This document shows, piece after piece, positions 9,359-18,172 of a stretch of 64,000 bases of DNA. Each line of letters opens with the position of its first letter. The first letter of the stretch is position 1. The notes beneath the pieces are model-generated. The model was not told the origin of the DNA, did no database searches, and worked only from the letters and a program-made list of their open reading frames with translations. The stretch lies in contig JALOAJ010000004.1 of assembly GCA_023228885.1 (NCBI GenBank), positions 61,352-125,351 on the forward strand, read 5' to 3'. Source of the stretch: Bacillota bacterium (GTDB lineage Bacteria > Bacillota > Clostridia > Monoglobales > Firm-18). Both the position numbers and the translations under genes were made by a program.

Positions 9359-10223
9359 AACAACACTTATTATTATGGCGGCAGGAATGGGCAGTCGGTT
9401 TGGCGGGTTAAAGCAAATTGCGCCTGTTGGACCGAATGGCGAAACGATACTTGATTTTTCAATTCATGATGCAAAAAAAGCAGGGTTTGACAATTTAGTT
9501 TTTATAATCAAAAAAGAAATTGAAGAAGATTTTAGAAATGCAGTAGGCAAAAAGGCTGAAAAGATTTTTAACACATCGTATGTTTTTCAAGAAATTGACA
9601 GCCTTCCGAGCGGTTACAGCGTGCCTTCAAACAGAGTGAAGCCATGGGGAACTTCACATGCTGTGTTGCAAAGCGCAAGCATAGTAAACACACCGTTTGC
9701 CGTTATTAATGCCGATGATTTTTACGGTCAGAGCACATTTAAAATTATAAAGGAACACCTTGAAACCGCAAAAGATTATGATTATTGCATGGCGGGTTTT
9801 TTGCTTAAAAACACCCTTACAGAGCATGGAACGGTTGCGCGCGGCGTGTGTGAAACAGAAAATGGGTATTTAAAACGCATTACGGAAAGGCTTAAAATAA
9901 AAGACATGAAGTACACCGAGGACGATGTTTCGTGGACAAACCTGCCGGATGATACCATTGTGTCAATGAATATGTGGGGGTTCACGCCAACGATATATGG
10001 TGAATTGCAACAGGGCTTTGAGCAATTTTTGAAAAATCTTAAAGATGAGGAAAAATCAGAATATCTTTTACCGCATACGGTTGATAATTTACTAACACAA
10101 AAAAAAGCGACTGTAAAGGTTTTGCAAACACATGAAAAATGGTACGGGGTCACTTATAAGGATGATTTGCCTTTCGTGCGACAGGGAATAAACAAACTGT
10201 TGGAGAGAGGTTTGTATGATTGA
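9345..10223 (+). CDS. sugar-phosphate nucleotidyltransferase
   Basis: The N-terminus has the nucleotidyltransferase signature MAAGMGSRFGGLKQ (residues 11-24), and a VINADDFYG segment supplies the metal-binding acidic residues. At 292 residues it fits a soluble NTP:hexose-1-phosphate transferase with a GT-A fold. Lying between galE and an N-acetylhexosamine-1-kinase-like gene, it could make the UDP-sugar from the kinase product, as the corresponding protein does in the bifidobacterial lacto-N-biose operon. The exact sugar and nucleotide are not readable. It overlaps galE by 14 bases and the next gene by 8. Confidence 0.85.
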   Translation: MDINKTTLIIMAAGMGSRFGGLKQIAPVGPNGETILDFSIHDAKKAGFDNLVFIIKKEIEEDFRNAVGKKAEKIFNTSYVFQEIDSLPSGYSVPSNRVKPWGTSHAVLQSASIVNTPFAVINADDFYGQSTFKIIKEHLETAKDYDYCMAGFLLKNTLTEHGTVARGVCETENGYLKRITERLKIKDMKYTEDDVSWTNLPDDTIVSMNMWGFTPTIYGELQQGFEQFLKNLKDEEKSEYLLPHTVDNLLTQKKATVKVLQTHEKWYGVTYKDDLPFVRQGINKLLERGLYD

Positions 10224-11310
10224 TTTTAAAAATATCCTTTCGCAGTTTAGCATTACAGGCGATATAAAATGTAAAACCGCATATGGAGAGGGTCACATCA
10301 ACGACACCTATTATGTAAGGGTTGCAGACGGAAGGTATATACTTCAACGCATAAACAAGGAAATATTTAAAAATCCACCTGAAATTATGCGAAATATAGA
10401 AAAAATTACCGCACATTTGCGAAAAAAGATTGTTGAAAAGGGCGGGGACCCCGCACGGGAAACATTAACGATAATCCCTACCAAAAGCGGGCAAAGCTAT
10501 TATAAATCGCCTGATGGCAACTATTACAGAATATATACTTTTATCACAGGCGCAAAAACATACCAGTCTGTTCAAAAGCCTGCCGATTTTTATAATGCCG
10601 GCAAGGCTTTTGGGATATTTCAAAAAATGCTAAGCGATTTTCCGGCAGCCGAGCTCTTTGTGCCGATAGCGGATTTTCATAACACAAAGGTGCGGTTTGA
10701 AAACCTTTTAAACGCCGTAAACTGTGATAAAGCCGGCAGGGTAAAATATGTTCAAAGTGAGATTGATTTTGCTTTGCAACGCCAAAGCGATGTAAATGTG
10801 TTGGTGGATTTAATCGAAAAAGGAGATATCCCGCTCAGAGTTACCCATAATGACACCAAATATAATAACATTATGATTGATGATATAACGGGCGAGGGGG
10901 TTTGCATAATAGACCTTGACACCGTTATGCCGGGCTCGCTTCTTTATGACTTTGGCGACAGCATTCGTTTTGGTGCAAGCAATGCCTTGGAAGATGAGCG
11001 GGATTTGTCAAAAGTTTATATGGATAACAGGCTTTACGAGGCATTTGTCAAAGGCTTTTTTGGAGAAGTCGGAAAGGAAATGACGGAAGCGGAAGTGGAA
11101 CACGCGCCTTTTTCTGCAAAGCTTATGACATACGAATGCGGTATGCGTTTTTTAACGGACTATTTAAACGGCGATGTTTATTTCAAAATTCATCGACCCA
11201 AACATAATTTGGACAGGGCAAGGGCGCAGTTTAAACTTGTTTCCGATATGGAGAAAAAAATGGATTACATGAGGGAGGCTGTAATGGGATATGTTAAAAC
11301 CGGTGTTTGA
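10216..11310 (+). CDS. aminoglycoside-phosphotransferase-fold sugar kinase, N-acetylhexosamine 1-kinase-like
   Basis: A 364-residue kinase-like protein. The catalytic loop HNDTKYNN is near residue 213 and the metal-binding IIDLDTV near 231, both as in the APH/choline-kinase superfamily. Length, the early GEGHIND segment and the galE/nucleotidyltransferase setting match NahK (LnpB), which phosphorylates C1 of GlcNAc and GalNAc. No lacto-N-biose phosphorylase lies in the window. It overlaps the genes on both sides. Specificity is an inference from context. Confidence 0.78.
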   Translation: MIDFKNILSQFSITGDIKCKTAYGEGHINDTYYVRVADGRYILQRINKEIFKNPPEIMRNIEKITAHLRKKIVEKGGDPARETLTIIPTKSGQSYYKSPDGNYYRIYTFITGAKTYQSVQKPADFYNAGKAFGIFQKMLSDFPAAELFVPIADFHNTKVRFENLLNAVNCDKAGRVKYVQSEIDFALQRQSDVNVLVDLIEKGDIPLRVTHNDTKYNNIMIDDITGEGVCIIDLDTVMPGSLLYDFGDSIRFGASNALEDERDLSKVYMDNRLYEAFVKGFFGEVGKEMTEAEVEHAPFSAKLMTYECGMRFLTDYLNGDVYFKIHRPKHNLDRARAQFKLVSDMEKKMDYMREAVMGYVKTGV

Positions 11311-12640
11311 TGTTGATTTTGTGCCGGCGGCTGTATTCAATAACAGTTTTTTGTCAGTTGCGGATGAGGCGTTTTCAATTGCAATTGAAAGAGAAAATGG
11401 GTTTGTTTACAGGTTTGACACAAAAATAATTAGCAGCGACATTGAAAAAAGTTGCTTTTATGCAGAACGACTTTTGAAAATGCTTTTGTGGACCGTAGGC
11501 GGTTTTAAAATATTTATTGGCGGAAACAAGGCGGTATGCGATTATTTGGCTGCCTGCTATCGCCCCGGCGGCATAAGAGCTTTTGATGCCAAATTTATGA
11601 GCCGTGTATACGAAAATCCATTTGAAGTTATTGTTACCGACATTAGCAAGGTGCCTTGTAAAAATGAAAACTTTGTTTCTATCGGGAGGCATTTGGATGG
11701 AAATCGTATAGGATTTGATGCGGGCGGAAGTGATATTAAAGTTTCAGCAGTTGTTGAGGGAAAGGTAATTTATTCAGAAGAAATTGTTTGGAACCCCAAA
11801 ATTAACAGCTCACCCGATTATCATTACCGATACATAAGAAGCGCGCTTGAAAAAGCGGCTGCTAAAATGGAACGGGTGGATGCGATAGGGGTGAGCTCTG
11901 CCGGAGTATATGTTAATAATCGTGCCATGGTGGCATCCTTATTTATTAAAATTTCTGATGAATTGTTTGATGAAAAAATTAAAGACATTTATTTAAACAT
12001 TGCAAAAGAAATGGGTGATATTCCCGTAACGGTAGCAAACGACGGCGATGTTGCGGCGCTTGCCGGTTCTATGTATAAAAATAGAAACAATGTGCTTGGG
12101 ATTGCAATGGGCACAGGCGAGGCGGGCGGATATATCGACTCGGCGGGCAATATAACAAATTATTTAAACGAGCTTGCTTTTGTTCCGGTTGACTATGACA
12201 AAAACGCCTCCATTGATGAATGGTCGGGTGACCGCGGTTGCGGCAGTTCTTATTTTTCACAAGATGCCGTAATACGGTTGGCACCCCAAGCAGGTATTAT
12301 TCTTTCCGATAAGCTTACACCCGCCGAAAAACTAAAGGAAGTTCAATTTTTAATAGAAAAGGGGCAGGAAAATGCCCGTAAAATTTTTGAAACAATAGGC
12401 GTTCATTTGGGATATGCGGTTGCGCACTATGGCGAGGTGTACGATATAAGGTTTTTACAGCTTATGGGTCGCGTTACATCGGGTGAAGGCGGCAACATAA
12501 TAGTGGAGAATGCAAAAAAAGTTTTAAAAACACAGTTTCCGTCACTTCATGAGAAGATAACATTATATATGCCGGACGAATATGAAAGAAGGGTTGGGCA
12601 GTCTATTGCTGCCGCAAGCCTTCCGCAGATAAAAAAATGA
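11291..12640 (+). CDS. ROK-family protein (sugar kinase-like) with a long N-terminal extension
   Basis: Residues 140-440 are a ROK/actin-like ATPase fold: phosphate-binding GFDAGGSDIK near 140, VANDGDVAA near 245 and the AMGTGEAGG loop near 272. The first 135 residues are an extra domain I do not recognise; it is not a DNA-binding HTH. The usual ROK zinc motif (CxCGxxGCxE) is reduced to GDRGCGSSYFS, so zinc binding is doubtful. It overlaps the kinase gene by 20 bases and is followed by PIG-L and nagB. A glucokinase- or GlcNAc-kinase-like role is plausible but not shown. Confidence 0.75.
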   Translation: MLKPVFDVDFVPAAVFNNSFLSVADEAFSIAIERENGFVYRFDTKIISSDIEKSCFYAERLLKMLLWTVGGFKIFIGGNKAVCDYLAACYRPGGIRAFDAKFMSRVYENPFEVIVTDISKVPCKNENFVSIGRHLDGNRIGFDAGGSDIKVSAVVEGKVIYSEEIVWNPKINSSPDYHYRYIRSALEKAAAKMERVDAIGVSSAGVYVNNRAMVASLFIKISDELFDEKIKDIYLNIAKEMGDIPVTVANDGDVAALAGSMYKNRNNVLGIAMGTGEAGGYIDSAGNITNYLNELAFVPVDYDKNASIDEWSGDRGCGSSYFSQDAVIRLAPQAGIILSDKLTPAEKLKEVQFLIEKGQENARKIFETIGVHLGYAVAHYGEVYDIRFLQLMGRVTSGEGGNIIVENAKKVLKTQFPSLHEKITLYMPDEYERRVGQSIAAASLPQIKK

Positions 12641-12748
12641 TAGGAGTTTAGTTTGAAAAAAGCTTTGATTTTGTTTTAAACTAATGCTGAGGCGCATATT
12701 TTTGCGAAGAAAAAAATAAATTTGCCCTTGCAAGAAATGGAGCTTAAA

Positions 12749-13570
12749 ATGGAAATTTATTTACCTAACTGCCAGGATGAGGAACAGGCATTAAGCTCGG
12801 TTACCCATTTGGCAATAGCGGCGCATCAAGACGACATCGAAATTATGGCTTATGATGGAATTTTAAAGTGCTTCGGACAAAAAAATAAAAATTTTGCGGG
12901 CGTTACCGTAACAAACGGCAGAGGAAGTCCACGAAGCGGTATTTATGCCAGCTATACAGATGAGCAAATGCAAGAGGTGCGAAAGCGAGAGCAAAAAAAA
13001 GCGGCTTTTATAGGTGAATATTCGGCACAAATTTTTTTAGACCACCTAAGCTCCAATGTCAAAAACCCCGATGATGAAAATGTTGTTGCAGATTTCAAAA
13101 CAATTATACAAAAGACAAAGCCGGATTATATTTACACCCATAATTTGGCGGATAAGCACGATACCCATGTTGGAGTTGCATTAAAGGTTATAAAAGCGCT
13201 TAGGGAGCTTAGCTATATACCCAAAGCGGTATTTGGCTGTGAGGTGTGGAGAAACCTTGATTGGATGCAAGATGACGACAAGGTAAAGTTTGATGCATCG
13301 GGTCACGGCAACCTTGAAGCGGCCTTGCTCGGCGTGTTTGATTCGCAAATAGCGGGTGGCAAAAGATACGACCTTGCAACATCGGGCAGAAGAATTGCAA
13401 ATGCAACATTTAGTGAATCACATAGCGTTGACATTTCAACATCCCTTTCATATGCCATGGATTTAACACCGCTTGCAGCAGATAAAACTCTTGAAGTTGG
13501 CAGGTTTGTACTGCAGTATATCAACAACTTTTCAAAGGATGTTTTAAATAAATTGGAGGCTTTGCAATGA
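12749..13570 (+). CDS. PIG-L (LmbE-like) family deacetylase
   Basis: Zinc-dependent N-acetylglucosaminyl deacetylase-type fold, 273 residues, cytosolic. The signature AHQDDIE (residues 22-28) supplies His and Asp ligands, and THNLADKHDTH later gives the third His. ATG 12749 was chosen because GGAG lies five bases before it; in-frame TTG 12722 and ATG 12737 are poorer. Its stop overlaps the nagB start (ATGA), so translation is coupled. That suggests it removes the acetyl group from a GlcNAc derivative before NagB acts, in place of a classical NagA. This is inferred from context. Confidence 0.82.
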   Translation: MEIYLPNCQDEEQALSSVTHLAIAAHQDDIEIMAYDGILKCFGQKNKNFAGVTVTNGRGSPRSGIYASYTDEQMQEVRKREQKKAAFIGEYSAQIFLDHLSSNVKNPDDENVVADFKTIIQKTKPDYIYTHNLADKHDTHVGVALKVIKALRELSYIPKAVFGCEVWRNLDWMQDDDKVKFDASGHGNLEAALLGVFDSQIAGGKRYDLATSGRRIANATFSESHSVDISTSLSYAMDLTPLAADKTLEVGRFVLQYINNFSKDVLNKLEALQ

Positions 13571-14292
13571 ATTTAATAAAATGCAATAACTACGACGAAA
13601 TGTCTGCCCAAGCGGCAAAAATAATTGCGGCACAACTTATGAAAAAGCCAAATTGTGTTTTAGGGCTGCCGACTGGCTCCACACCGTTGGGTGTATATGG
13701 AATCTTAGTCCAAATGAACAAAAACGATAAAATTGATTTCACAAAAGTAAAAACATTTAATTTGGATGAATATTACCCCATAAGCAAAAAAAACACGCAA
13801 AGTTATCACTTTTTTATGCACGATAATTTTTTCAATCATATTAACATTGATGAACAAAATGTCAATATTTTAAACGGCGAGGCAGAAAACCCCCAAATTG
13901 AATGTGAGCTGTATGAAGAAAAAATCAAAAATTCAGGCGGAATTGATTTGCAGCTGCTTGGAATCGGGCAGAATGGTCATATTGGGTTTAACGAGCCGGG
14001 AAAGGCTTTAAAAAGCAAGACGCATTTAATAGAACTCACCCAAAACACTATAAATGCCAATTCAAGGTTTTTCGAAAAGACAGAGGATGTTCCGAAAAAA
14101 TCGCTTACCATGGGGATAGGCACCATTATGAAGGCAAAAGAAATTGTTATTATTGCAAGCGGAAGGGAAAAGGCAAATGCAGTTTACGAACTTTTAAGCG
14201 GCGAAATAACTACTGCAAACCCGTCCACAATTTTAAATGCCCATAATAATGTTACATTGATTGCCGATGCCGCTGCATTGGGCGAAAACTAA
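13567..14292 (+). CDS. nagB: glucosamine-6-phosphate deaminase
   Basis: Converts glucosamine-6-phosphate to fructose-6-phosphate and ammonia. It has the phosphate-binding LPTGSTPLG (residues 34-42), the catalytic FNLDEY with Asp67 and GQNGHIGFNEPG with His138. At 241 residues it is the short Gram-positive type without the E. coli allosteric extension. The ATG overlaps the PIG-L stop by four bases. It is the last gene of the operon; a perfect hairpin follows 22 bases later. Confidence 0.95.
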   Translation: MNLIKCNNYDEMSAQAAKIIAAQLMKKPNCVLGLPTGSTPLGVYGILVQMNKNDKIDFTKVKTFNLDEYYPISKKNTQSYHFFMHDNFFNHINIDEQNVNILNGEAENPQIECELYEEKIKNSGGIDLQLLGIGQNGHIGFNEPGKALKSKTHLIELTQNTINANSRFFEKTEDVPKKSLTMGIGTIMKAKEIVIIASGREKANAVYELLSGEITTANPSTILNAHNNVTLIADAAALGEN

Positions 14293-14314
14293 AATTAATT
14301 TATTCTTACCATTA

Positions 14315-14347
14315 TAAGGCATAAGGGGCTTGCCCCCTTATGCCTTA
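14315..14347. repeat. perfect 14-bp hairpin after nagB
   Basis: Arms TAAGGCATAAGGGG (14315-14328) and CCCCTTATGCCTTA (14334-14347) with a five-base loop. There is no T tract on either side, so it is not a standard intrinsic terminator, though it may stall or protect the transcript end. It lies between nagB and the GH26-like gene. Confidence 0.75.
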
Positions 14348-14398
14348 TGTGATAAAATGGGTGAGGTTGGGCAAAAATACAATTATTGTGGAGGTGCC

Positions 14399-16078
14399 AT
14401 GAAAAAGAGGGCTTTATTTACTTTTATTTTAATTGTTGCAATTGCGATTTCAGGGCTGTATTTGCTTAAAAAATCTTCGCACCCATTGGCGCTAAAAGCT
14501 AAAGCATACGCAAAACATGTAATAACGAAAGCTGTCTTGCCCCCTCTTTTTAATGAGCAAAAGTGGCTTGCAGGGGCTACGGAAAAAACATTTTACAAAG
14601 GCGGCGCCAAGGTAATTGCAACTGATGCAACAAAGCGTTTTATCAATTATTCCGAAGGGTTTTATTTTGATGTTCCGGATGATTTTGTTTTTGAGACCAA
14701 TCGAGTATATACGACTGCAAACAGTGACCGAGGTAGTGTTACCGTTTCAAGAGAATGGTCATTTGAAAAGAATGTTGATGAATATATTGCTCATTACTTG
14801 AATAGATTTATTTTAAGCCCTCAGTTTAGGGAAAGCAATAACATAAGCATGTTTGAAAACTATGCAAAGGACAATATGCAGGTGATAACGGTTGCTATAA
14901 ATGATTTGCCGCCCGATAAATTCGATAAATACACCTATATAATAATAAAAACAAAAACTCCGAACTTTTATCGGCTTATGTTTAAATACAAGTCAATCGA
15001 CCGTCTATTTCATAAGCAGGTAATCGATGAAACAATCAAAACTTTTAAATATTTTTCGCCAAACCCGAAGCCCATTGAAATAACCGAGTTCGAGCCTGTT
15101 ATCCCCGATTTTTGGTCTGATGAAACAAGCAGGCTTTATGATAAAATAAAAGGGTTAAAAAGCCTTAATTGGGGAATTTTTGCTCAAGATATATACAATG
15201 ATGGGATTAACAACAAGGTGCCTGAATTGGAAAAAAAGTTAAATTATAAATTCGGGGTGGTGCTTTCATACCTTCAGTTTGGAGAGCGTTTTCCAATTGA
15301 TTTTATGCGAAAAAACTATGAAAACAACAAGCTTGTTGAGTTGACATATCAAATAACATCCTCGAACAACGAGGAGCTTTTTGGCTACACCCCTTTTATT
15401 GATATTTACCGCGGTAAACATGATGCCCAAATTCGCTCGTTTGCAAAAGAGGCAAAAGAATTTGCAATGCCTTTTTTGTTTAGATTGTGCAATGAACCCA
15501 ACTCCGATTGGACAAGTTACTCGGCTGTTGTCAACATGAGCGACCCTGAAATTTATATAGCAAATTGGCGCAGAATATATAATATTTTTAAGGAGGAAGG
15601 GGTAGATAACGCAATTTGGATATTTAACCCCAACGACAAAAACTATCCGCCTTGTAACTGGAACGATTTCACTGCATTTTACCCGGGAAATGAATTTGTT
15701 CATATGATTGGTGTGACAGGGTATAATACCGGAACATACTACAAAACCGAAAAGTGGCGTGAATTTGAAAATATATATGATGATATCAGCAAACATTATT
15801 TACCGACATTTGAAAAGTTTCCATGGATTATAACAGAATTTGCCACAAGTTCGGTTGGCGGCAACAAACCGCTTTGGATACGAAAAATGTTCACAAGCCT
15901 GTATAAGTACCCGCAAATAAAAATTGCAGTATGGTTTAGCTATGCAGACTTTGAGGTGCACACCGATGATGAAAAAATAGTATCTCGCCCTTATTGGCTG
16001 GATGAAACGCCGAATACAACCGAGGAGTTTAAAAAGGGGCTGCAAAACTTTAACAGCGAAGCCTTAATAAACCATTGA
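14399..16078 (+). CDS. exported glycoside hydrolase, GH26-like (mannanase-type clan)
   Basis: The protein starts with a basic stretch and one hydrophobic segment (residues 7-25), a signal peptide or membrane anchor. The C-terminal 300 residues look like a TIM-barrel glycosidase of the GH26 type: an acid/base candidate in RLCNEPNSDW (Glu366), an FNPND/YPGNEFV stretch and the nucleophile candidate in WIITEFATSS (Glu480), then VGGNKPLW. The N-terminal 250 residues are unrecognised. GGAGGTG lies before ATG 14399. Likely an extracytoplasmic endo-acting enzyme on a beta-mannan or related glycan. The family assignment is by motif only. Confidence 0.7.
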   Translation: MKKRALFTFILIVAIAISGLYLLKKSSHPLALKAKAYAKHVITKAVLPPLFNEQKWLAGATEKTFYKGGAKVIATDATKRFINYSEGFYFDVPDDFVFETNRVYTTANSDRGSVTVSREWSFEKNVDEYIAHYLNRFILSPQFRESNNISMFENYAKDNMQVITVAINDLPPDKFDKYTYIIIKTKTPNFYRLMFKYKSIDRLFHKQVIDETIKTFKYFSPNPKPIEITEFEPVIPDFWSDETSRLYDKIKGLKSLNWGIFAQDIYNDGINNKVPELEKKLNYKFGVVLSYLQFGERFPIDFMRKNYENNKLVELTYQITSSNNEELFGYTPFIDIYRGKHDAQIRSFAKEAKEFAMPFLFRLCNEPNSDWTSYSAVVNMSDPEIYIANWRRIYNIFKEEGVDNAIWIFNPNDKNYPPCNWNDFTAFYPGNEFVHMIGVTGYNTGTYYKTEKWREFENIYDDISKHYLPTFEKFPWIITEFATSSVGGNKPLWIRKMFTSLYKYPQIKIAVWFSYADFEVHTDDEKIVSRPYWLDETPNTTEEFKKGLQNFNSEALINH

Positions 16079-16103
16079 AAATTATGACGAAAAAGCTTAT
16101 AAT
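16075..16103 (+). promoter_or_regulatory. promoter for the phosphodiester glycosidase gene
   Basis: TTGAAA (16075-16080), a 17-base spacer and TATAAT (16098-16103). The -35 box overlaps the TGA stop of the GH26-like gene. The leader is about 25 bases to the start, with an AAGGGG ribosome binding site. Confidence 0.65.
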
Positions 16104-16135
16104 AAAGGTATATCAATAATATAAGGGGAAAAACC

Positions 16136-18172
16136 ATGTTAAAAAGAATTGTGCCGCTTGTTTTTGTTTTTGTTTTTTTAATTTGCCCGGGCTTTGCAAA
16201 AGCCAGTATAATATATGAAAATACAGAAGAAGTAATTTTAACAAAAGGTGTGGTGCAGCAAACGGTTCACAGGTTTACCACAAGCGGGTGGTATAAAATA
16301 CATACTGTATCCATTGACCTTAACGAAAGCAATATTGACATTAAAACGCTGACATCAAGCGGCGGCATAAACATAAGGGAAAATACATTGGAACTTGCAA
16401 AGCAATCGAATGCGATTGCCGCAATAAATGCCGATTTTTTTCAAATTTCCGGCGTTATGTCATCGCGTGCCAGCGCAATTGGCGCTGTTGTTGACAATGG
16501 GCATATTCTTACAACGCCGGCAAGGGGAAAAAGCATGGCCACCGTTGCGGTTGACTTTGACAATATTGTTTCAATGGGCGTTTGGGATCAGTACATAGCA
16601 TTGGTTGCGCCAAACGGCGAAGAACAACAAATATATCATATAAATAAATATTACGATGACGGGGCGCTGATTATATACAACAAAGCGTGGGACAGCATTT
16701 CGCCCGGTGCGCCTATTGCGCCGATTGAAATGGTTGTTGAGGACGACATTGTTACCGATATAAGGGTTTGGGCGGATGGCGTTGAGTTTTCAAAAGATAG
16801 CTATGTTATAGCGTCAACATCCGCATCCGATACTTTTTTAACAGACAACTTTGAAATTGGCGACAAGGTTGATGTTAGAATGTGGTTTGAGCCTAACCCC
16901 GAAAATTATAACATGGCGGTTGGCGGAGGTACGATGTTGCTTATTGACGGAAAAGACGCGCCGGTTACGCATAATATATCCGGAACGCATCCAAGGACGG
17001 CAATGGGTGTTGATAAAACAGGTAAAAAGGCGTTTTTTGTTGTGGTTGACGGCAGGCAAAGCGCAAGCACCGGCATGACTTTGACCGAACTTAGAAATTA
17101 TATGCGTGATATCGGTTGTTATAACGCCATAAATTTTGACGGCGGCGGCTCTACCACTTATGTTTCAAAAGAGCCGAGGCAAAACGACATTACTTTAAAA
17201 AATATAGTGTCTGATGGGGCTATGCGCAAAGTTGCAAACGGTGTGGGCGTTATGTTGACCGCCCCTGTGGGGCAGCCTGCAATTTTGGATATATTTGCAA
17301 ATGGGAAAAGCTTTTATGCAAAAACTCAGCAAGAGATAAATGTAAATATTTACGATGAATATTACCGAAACTTAAACATTCCGATTGAAGATATTAACCT
17401 TAGCGTAAGCGGGGCGGCCGGGTATTTTGTAGATAATATTTTATATACCTCCGAGGCGGGTCCTGCCGTTATAACAGCGCAATATAAAAATTTATCATCA
17501 TCAATAGAGGTGTATGTGCGTTCGCCTTTACAGCAGCCGGATACTGATATCATGCGGCTTGCAGACGATATGGAAACGGGCGGCACCAAGATAGCGCTTT
17601 TAGGCAGCACAAAGTATTCCAACATATTGGGGTTACTTTATTCACAGCGGGCAATGGCAAAAGCAAATGAGCAGGCAGACGCAACTGTGCTTGTGGGCGA
17701 TACAGCGCAAAATATTTTAAAGACAGCAGCCTCGCCCCTAATTTACGGCAACTATTACTATGCGGCATACAAGCAAAACAACATTATAATTCAAATGGAT
17801 AACTCAAAAGGCGGTTTGCTAAAATCCGACGCCGAGCAATGGAACAGGTTTTTATCTCAGCTTGATGATATTACCGTCAAAAATGTTATTATTACCCTTT
17901 CAAAGCCGCTCTCCATGTTTGAAAACAAGCATGAATTAAGCCTATTTAAGCAGGTGCTTGAAGAAAAGCTTGTTGACATGGGTAAAAATGTGTTTGTGGT
18001 ATATGATGATGAAAAGGATTCAATAGAAATTGAAAACGGAATAAGATATTTTGGCTTAAAAGGAATAAAAGGCATTAAATCAACCGACTATACATCGCTC
18101 AAGGAATGTCGGTATATACTTATAACATCGGTTGGCGATAATGTGTGGTACCAAATTAAAAATATACTTTAA
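16136..18172 (+). CDS. secreted phosphodiester glycosidase (NAGPA domain) with C-terminal phosphoesterase-like region
   Basis: Signal peptide at residues 1-25. Residues 75-380 form a NAGPA domain (phosphodiester glycosidase, Pfam family of EpsL/YomE type), with the signatures AINADFF near 96 and NFDGGGST near 333. Family members remove GlcNAc linked by phosphodiester, and bacterial ones often act on exopolysaccharide or teichoic acid. After an Ig-like stretch, the last 200 residues (IALLGSTKYSN, GDTAQ, YYAAYKQNN) resemble a calcineurin-type phosphoesterase fold that lacks clear metal ligands. It may therefore be a binding or degenerate module. The gene overlaps the convergent udp gene by 4 bases. 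Confidence 0.85.
   Translation: MLKRIVPLVFVFVFLICPGFAKASIIYENTEEVILTKGVVQQTVHRFTTSGWYKIHTVSIDLNESNIDIKTLTSSGGINIRENTLELAKQSNAIAAINADFFQISGVMSSRASAIGAVVDNGHILTTPARGKSMATVAVDFDNIVSMGVWDQYIALVAPNGEEQQIYHINKYYDDGALIIYNKAWDSISPGAPIAPIEMVVEDDIVTDIRVWADGVEFSKDSYVIASTSASDTFLTDNFEIGDKVDVRMWFEPNPENYNMAVGGGTMLLIDGKDAPVTHNISGTHPRTAMGVDKTGKKAFFVVVDGRQSASTGMTLTELRNYMRDIGCYNAINFDGGGSTTYVSKEPRQNDITLKNIVSDGAMRKVANGVGVMLTAPVGQPAILDIFANGKSFYAKTQQEINVNIYDEYYRNLNIPIEDINLSVSGAAGYFVDNILYTSEAGPAVITAQYKNLSSSIEVYVRSPLQQPDTDIMRLADDMETGGTKIALLGSTKYSNILGLLYSQRAMAKANEQADATVLVGDTAQNILKTAASPLIYGNYYYAAYKQNNIIIQMDNSKGGLLKSDAEQWNRFLSQLDDITVKNVIITLSKPLSMFENKHELSLFKQVLEEKLVDMGKNVFVVYDDEKDSIEIENGIRYFGLKGIKGIKSTDYTSLKECRYILITSVGDNVWYQIKNIL

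Noticed and set aside
12653..12679. Eight-codon frame (TTG ... TAA) with an AGGAG site, in frame with the PIG-L gene
   Set aside because: It could be a decayed N-terminus or a leader peptide, but PIG-L proteins begin near ATG 12749, and eight codons give no family signal.
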